Origin: Pyrinomonadaceae bacterium
Lineage (GTDB): Bacteria > Acidobacteriota > Blastocatellia > Pyrinomonadales > Pyrinomonadaceae
NCBI GenBank assembly: GCA_021228405.1
Contig: JAJQRF010000004.1
Location: forward strand, 62,001 to 126,000
Reading direction: 5' to 3'
DNA: 64,000 bases
Shown here: piece by piece, positions 60,623-64,000 of the stretch
How positions within the stretch are numbered: the first letter of the stretch is position 1
How the letters are laid out: each line of letters starts with the position of its first letter
Program-made: the position numbers and the translations under genes
Notes under the pieces: model-generated
The model's input: the letters and a program-made list of their open reading frames with translations, nothing else
Databases searched by the model: none
Told to the model about the DNA's origin: nothing

Positions 60623-61432
60623 ATGTTGAATTATTACGACATTTTGAAGGTTTCCAAGAAGGCTTCAAACGCCGAGATCAAATCGGCGTATCGCAAACTT
60701 GCGCGAAAACATCATCCCGACGTAAACGGCGGCGACGAAGAAAAAGCCCTTGAATTTTCAAAGATCGCCAAAGCTTACGAGATTCTCGGCAATCCGAAAG
60801 AACGCGCCGAATACGACAAAAAACTGCTCCAAACTCAATATTCGACATCGAACGGCGAAAATTCGGTTTTTACCTCGGAAAATCCGCACGCCCGCCGCTG
60901 GCGGCAGATGGTTTACGAACGCCGCTACAACGAGATCATCGACCGGATGATCGCCGATGAACGCCGCGAGTCGATGGCTTTGCAAAAAGTCATTTTCCCG
61001 ACCGTCGCACTCTTCGTTTCGACACTTTTCGTCGCAATTTTCCGTCCTGCATTTTTTACGAATTCGGCGATCATCGGAAAGATCATTTTCGTTTCTCTTT
61101 TTATCGTCGGCTTGATCCACCTGATCCGCCGTCTGCGCGAAGGTTTCGAGCGTTATACTTATCAGGAAGAAATTCTGCACGATTCGATTCTCGACGGAAA
61201 CGAACCTGAAGAAAAGCCTTATTCGCGGGTTGCGGCGATCTCGTTTCTCATCATCGGAACTTTTGTTTGCCTCGGAATCGGGCTATTGATCGGAAATTAC
61301 TTTGATTTTGCGATTGCCAGGACGATTCCGTCGATATTTTCGCCGACCTTAAAGCCCGAACTGGTCTTTTATCCGCCGATCATCGTTCTTTTCGTCGATA
61401 TAATGCACTCGGTCGCCGCAAAATTTGAATAA
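60623..61432 (+). CDS. J-domain membrane protein
   Basis: About 269 residues from the ATG after an upstream TTG. The N-terminal J domain has the HPD tripeptide (31-33) in RKHHPDVNGGDEEKAL, and continues IAKAYEILGNPKERAEYDKK. Four membrane segments follow (about 120-140, 150-170, 202-224 and 245-262). J domains activate Hsp70 (DnaK). With membrane helices in place of the Gly/Phe and zinc-finger parts, this is a type III J protein that probably recruits DnaK to the inner membrane. A TATAAT at about 60545 could be part of its promoter. Confidence 0.85.
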   Translation: MLNYYDILKVSKKASNAEIKSAYRKLARKHHPDVNGGDEEKALEFSKIAKAYEILGNPKERAEYDKKLLQTQYSTSNGENSVFTSENPHARRWRQMVYERRYNEIIDRMIADERRESMALQKVIFPTVALFVSTLFVAIFRPAFFTNSAIIGKIIFVSLFIVGLIHLIRRLREGFERYTYQEEILHDSILDGNEPEEKPYSRVAAISFLIIGTFVCLGIGLLIGNYFDFAIARTIPSIFSPTLKPELVFYPPIIVLFVDIMHSVAAKFE

Positions 61433-61445
61433 ATTTTACCCGCGC

Positions 61446-61474
61446 TTGACAAATCTTTCCCGGAAATTTATACT
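61446..61474 (+). promoter_or_regulatory. Strong sigma70-type promoter of rpsT
   Basis: Perfect TTGACA (61446-61451), 17-nt spacer, then TATACT (61469-61474), 5 of 6 bases matching TATAAT. The leader to the rpsT ATG at 61534 is about 50 nt, with GAGGA 8 nt before it. Confidence 0.85.
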
Positions 61475-61533
61475 CTAAAATTTCTCTGAATGAGAAAGAT
61501 TTCACTTAGTTAGAAAATTATTGAGGATATTTA

Positions 61534-61797
61534 ATGGCAAATCATAAATCAGCCGAAAAGCGTATCAGACAAACTGAAAAACGCACCGCAGTGAACAGAA
61601 ATAACCGCAGCCGCCTGAGAACGCAGATCAAAAAACTGCGTGCGGCTTTACTGCACAATGACAAGGAACAAAGCACGGAATTATTAAACCCGACGATCTC
61701 GCTCATTGATAAAGCGGTCAACAAAGGAATTATTCATCGCAATACGGCGGCTCGTTATAAATCGCGTTTGACGAAGCACGTCAGTAATTTAGCCTAA
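61534..61797 (+). CDS. rpsT: Small ribosomal subunit protein bS20
   Basis: 87 residues, the standard S20 length. ANHKSAEKRIRQTEKRTAVN at the start, RSRLRTQIKKLRAALL, then NKGIIHRNTAARYKSRLTKH, are diagnostic. It binds 16S rRNA in the body of the small subunit. Monocistronic, as usual, with a near-consensus promoter, a good ribosome site and a strong terminator. Confidence 0.97.
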   Translation: MANHKSAEKRIRQTEKRTAVNRNNRSRLRTQIKKLRAALLHNDKEQSTELLNPTISLIDKAVNKGIIHRNTAARYKSRLTKHVSNLA

Positions 61798-61844
61798 CGA
61801 ATTTTCATCTCATAACTTCATAGTTTTTCTCCTTTGATTAGAGA

Positions 61845-61873
61845 GGAAGCAAACCTTAAGCAAGTTTGCTTCC
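61845..61873 (+). terminator. Intrinsic terminator of rpsT
   Basis: GGAAGCAAAC and GTTTGCTTCC perfect arms with a 9-nt loop, followed by a T-rich run, 48 bp after the stop. Confidence 0.9.
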
Positions 61874-61929
61874 CTTTTTTTATTTAAATTAGATACAATT
61901 CAAACTGAAATTAATCACGGAGAAAAATT

Positions 61930-62655
61930 TTGCAGACAAACAGGAATTATCGTTACTACGATTTGATTATGGCGGCGTTCGTCGCCGTTTTGCTTTGCTC
62001 TAACTTGATCGGCGTGCAGAAGGTTTCGTCCGTAAACCTTCCGTTTTACGGCGAATATATCTACGGCGCGGGCGTTTTATTTTTCCCGATCAGCTATCTT
62101 TTCGGCGATATTCTGACCGAAGTTTACGGTTATGCACGTTCGCGGAAAGTGATCTGGTCAGGTTTCGGCGCGTTGATCTTCGCCTCCTTGATGTCGTTTG
62201 TCGTTACGGCTTTGCCTTTGCCCGTCAATGTTTTGCCCGAAACTCTCAAATCGAACGCCGATAAGCAAATGGCGATCGAGATGATCTTCGGACAAACGCC
62301 GCGTATCGTGCTTGCTTCGCTGACAGCTTTCTGGCTCGGCGAATTTGTCAATTCTTTCGTGTTGGCAAAAATGAAATTGCTCAGTTCGGGAAGATTTTTG
62401 TGGATTCGCACAATCGGCTCGACGATTATGGGCGAAATTGCAGACTCACTGATATTTTACCCGATCGCTTTTTACGGAATCTGGACAAATCAACAGCTCG
62501 TGAGCGTGATGATCGGCAATTATTTCATCAAGGTTTTGTGGGAAGTTCTGGCGACACCGTTCACATATCTGATCGTCGGTTATCTGAAAAAAGCCGAACA
62601 CGAAGATTATTTCGACAAAGACACGGATTTCAATCCGTTTAGCTTGGAAACGTAA
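61930..62655 (+). CDS. yhhQ: Queuosine precursor transporter (YhhQ family)
   Basis: 241 residues with six or seven membrane helices. Family markers are FVAVLLCSNLIGVQKV, FFPISYLFGDILTEVYGYAR and LGEFVNSFVLAKMKLL, with TIGSTIMGEIADSLIFYP later. YhhQ imports 7-cyano-7-deazaguanine or related queuine precursors for tRNA modification. The start is TTG at 61930 with GGAG 7 nt upstream; no ATG precedes Met14 (in DLIMAAF), which would lose part of the first helix. Confidence 0.9.
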   Translation: MQTNRNYRYYDLIMAAFVAVLLCSNLIGVQKVSSVNLPFYGEYIYGAGVLFFPISYLFGDILTEVYGYARSRKVIWSGFGALIFASLMSFVVTALPLPVNVLPETLKSNADKQMAIEMIFGQTPRIVLASLTAFWLGEFVNSFVLAKMKLLSSGRFLWIRTIGSTIMGEIADSLIFYPIAFYGIWTNQQLVSVMIGNYFIKVLWEVLATPFTYLIVGYLKKAEHEDYFDKDTDFNPFSLET

Positions 62656-62671
62656 TTTTTAAGATTTTCGG

Positions 62672-62677
62672 TATAAT
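62672..62677 (+). promoter_or_regulatory. Possible -10 element for recG, implying a leaderless message
   Basis: Perfect TATAAT only 7 nt before the recG ATG at 62685. If used, transcription would start at or next to the start codon. No Shine-Dalgarno is seen in this gap, and the -35 is not clear. Confidence 0.4.
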
Positions 62678-62684
62678 TTTCTTG

Positions 62685-64000
62685 ATGAAACTGCAATTAA
62701 ATACTCCGCTCATCGAACTGAATCAATACGAAATTGCCAATCTGTCGCAAGCGATGGCGCGCAAACTCGCGATGGCGGTCGCCAATTTTTCTTTCAAAAC
62801 CGATCTCACCGATGCAACGGTCGAAGATTTATTGAACTATTTTCCGATGCGTTACGAAGACCGTTCAAATTTTATCCAGATCGACGGGCTTTCTGACGGT
62901 TTGGAAGCGTCGGTCGAACTTTACGCGCGCGTTGCGGGCGGTTTCAAAGTCGGCAAGAATCGCGGTCCGAAGGCTCCGCCGCTTTTTATTTTCGAGATCA
63001 CGGGCGGCGATGCCGAACGCACCCGCAAACCCGTCGTCGTTTGGTGGTTCGTTTCCGGCAAAGCGGCTTACAACATCGTCAATTACTGGCAGAAAAAATT
63101 TGAGCGCGGCACGCGTTTCGTCGCTTACGGAAAATGGGAATGGGATGCGCGTAAAAACACTTATTCATTGCGAATCAACAAACCCGACGAGCTTGAAATT
63201 TTACCCGAAATACTCGATTACAACGAGTTCGGATTATTAAAAAACCTTCCTTCCGAAGAGATCGAGATCGATTCCGACGACGATTTCAACGACGAAGAAC
63301 TCGACCCGCGACTGGCAACAATTCACGTCGGGCGGCACGTTCCCGTCTATCGAAAACTCGGACAATTTCAAACTAAAAGACTGCGCGAGATTATGTTTTC
63401 CGTGCTCGATAATCTGGACGCAAACACGGTCAACGATAAGCTTCCGCCCGAACTGATTCAAAGACAAAAACTCATTTCGCGCTTTCAAGCCGTTAAAGAA
63501 ATCCATTTTCCGCCCGAAGAATCGCGCATTTCGGATTATGAAAGAGCGCGGAGCAATGCACACAAACGGCTGATCTTTGAAGAATTTTTCTGGGTTTCGT
63601 TCGCGCTTCAACTCAAACGCGGCGAACGAACACAGGAACCGAAAGGAACTATCATCGAACTCAGCCCGACGACCTTTGACCGCATCGAAAAAATGCTTCC
63701 TTTCAAGCTGACAGGCGCACAGCAACGCGTCATCGACCGCATTTTCGATGATTTGCAATCTGATGCACCGATGAATCGGCTCGTTCAGGGTGATGTCGGA
63801 AGCGGCAAAACTATCGTCGCGTTTCTGGCGATGTTTGCGGCGATGGAAAACGGCTATCAAACCGCTTTGATGGCTCCGACCGAAATTCTGGCTGAACAAC
63901 ACGCAAGAAATGCCCGAAAAATCTTTGAAAATTCGCCGTATCGCGTCGATTTGCTGATCGGAAGTCTGCGTGCCGCCGAAAAACGCAAAGTTCAAGCGGA
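62685..64000 (+). CDS. recG: ATP-dependent DNA helicase RecG, 3' end outside window
   Basis: About 438 residues are visible and the frame is still open at the window edge. The N-terminal wedge domain includes VEDLLNYFPMRYEDRSNFI and the later LPEILDYNEF. The helicase part has FKLTGAQQRVIDRIFDDL and RLVQGDVGSGKTIVAFLAM (Walker A GDVGSGKT, 369-376), then ALMAPTEILAEQHARN, all typical of RecG. It remodels stalled forks and D-loops. The ATG at 62685 is 30 bp after the yhhQ stop. Confidence 0.95.
   Translation, partial: MKLQLNTPLIELNQYEIANLSQAMARKLAMAVANFSFKTDLTDATVEDLLNYFPMRYEDRSNFIQIDGLSDGLEASVELYARVAGGFKVGKNRGPKAPPLFIFEITGGDAERTRKPVVVWWFVSGKAAYNIVNYWQKKFERGTRFVAYGKWEWDARKNTYSLRINKPDELEILPEILDYNEFGLLKNLPSEEIEIDSDDDFNDEELDPRLATIHVGRHVPVYRKLGQFQTKRLREIMFSVLDNLDANTVNDKLPPELIQRQKLISRFQAVKEIHFPPEESRISDYERARSNAHKRLIFEEFFWVSFALQLKRGERTQEPKGTIIELSPTTFDRIEKMLPFKLTGAQQRVIDRIFDDLQSDAPMNRLVQGDVGSGKTIVAFLAMFAAMENGYQTALMAPTEILAEQHARNARKIFENSPYRVDLLIGSLRAAEKRKVQA

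Noticed and set aside
63237-63995. 252-residue minus-strand frame at the window end
   Set aside because: Antisense to recG, whose plus-strand frame runs off the window and has diagnostic motifs.

Overview
The window looks like chromosome from a free-living bacterium of the Acidobacteriota, most likely the Blastocatellia/Pyrinomonadaceae group. This is inferred from gene style: many secreted delta-60 and VCBS/FG-GAP repeat proteins, DPP-IV and M16 peptidases, DUF6526-type and other lineage-restricted small proteins, moderate GC and clear GGAG ribosome sites. No rRNA is present, so the taxonomic guess is unproven. Genes are short operons on both strands, separated by strong hairpin terminators and many repeats.

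Layout. 1-8400: 3' part of a degenerate ABC ATPase, two paralogous delta-60 proteins, a DPP-IV-like peptidase, a Uma2 nuclease, an aldehyde dehydrogenase and a cytochrome c lipoprotein. 8459-19939: tRNA-Arg(TCG) with an 11.4 kb integrated element. A 46-bp duplication of the tRNA 3' half marks its far end. The element carries a tyrosine integrase with visible arm-type sites, an Xis-like protein, a gene II/X-like Rep, two conserved unknowns, a type III-like restriction-modification pair, a SWIM-finger protein, an XRE repressor with two operator-like palindromes, and an overlapping two-gene unit (soluble protein plus four-helix membrane protein) whose architecture recalls phage-exclusion RexAB or Kiwa. 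20000-25200: HNH protein and two secreted repeat proteins. 25200-31900: HemD-like protein, a MurU/AmgK-like peptidoglycan recycling pair, an ABCB exporter and a membrane-anchored SprT-like protease. 31900-45600: pirin, NPP phosphodiesterase, metallophosphoesterase, UbiD decarboxylase, M16 peptidase pair, hydroxyacyl-CoA dehydrogenase plus thiolase, and an FCY1-type cytosine deaminase. 45600-59500: a TPR protein with seven 138-bp repeats and a small partner, proline dehydrogenase and prolyl-tRNA synthetase (divergent), a membrane-anchored nSTAND ATPase and an alpha/beta hydrolase. 59900-64000: ExbD, DnaJ-like membrane protein, ribosomal protein S20, YhhQ and the start of RecG.

The most unusual signals are three intergenic arrays of degenerate tandem repeats, each with a unit of exactly 21 bp but different sequences (41821-42114, 46143-46500, 53695-53925). 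The middle one has an inverted central block that makes the array a large interrupted palindrome. The spacers also hold several families of dispersed palindromic elements. The integrated element, with its candidate two-gene membrane defence module, is the best candidate for an undescribed system of proteins; the 21-bp arrays are the best candidate for an undescribed DNA-level feature.
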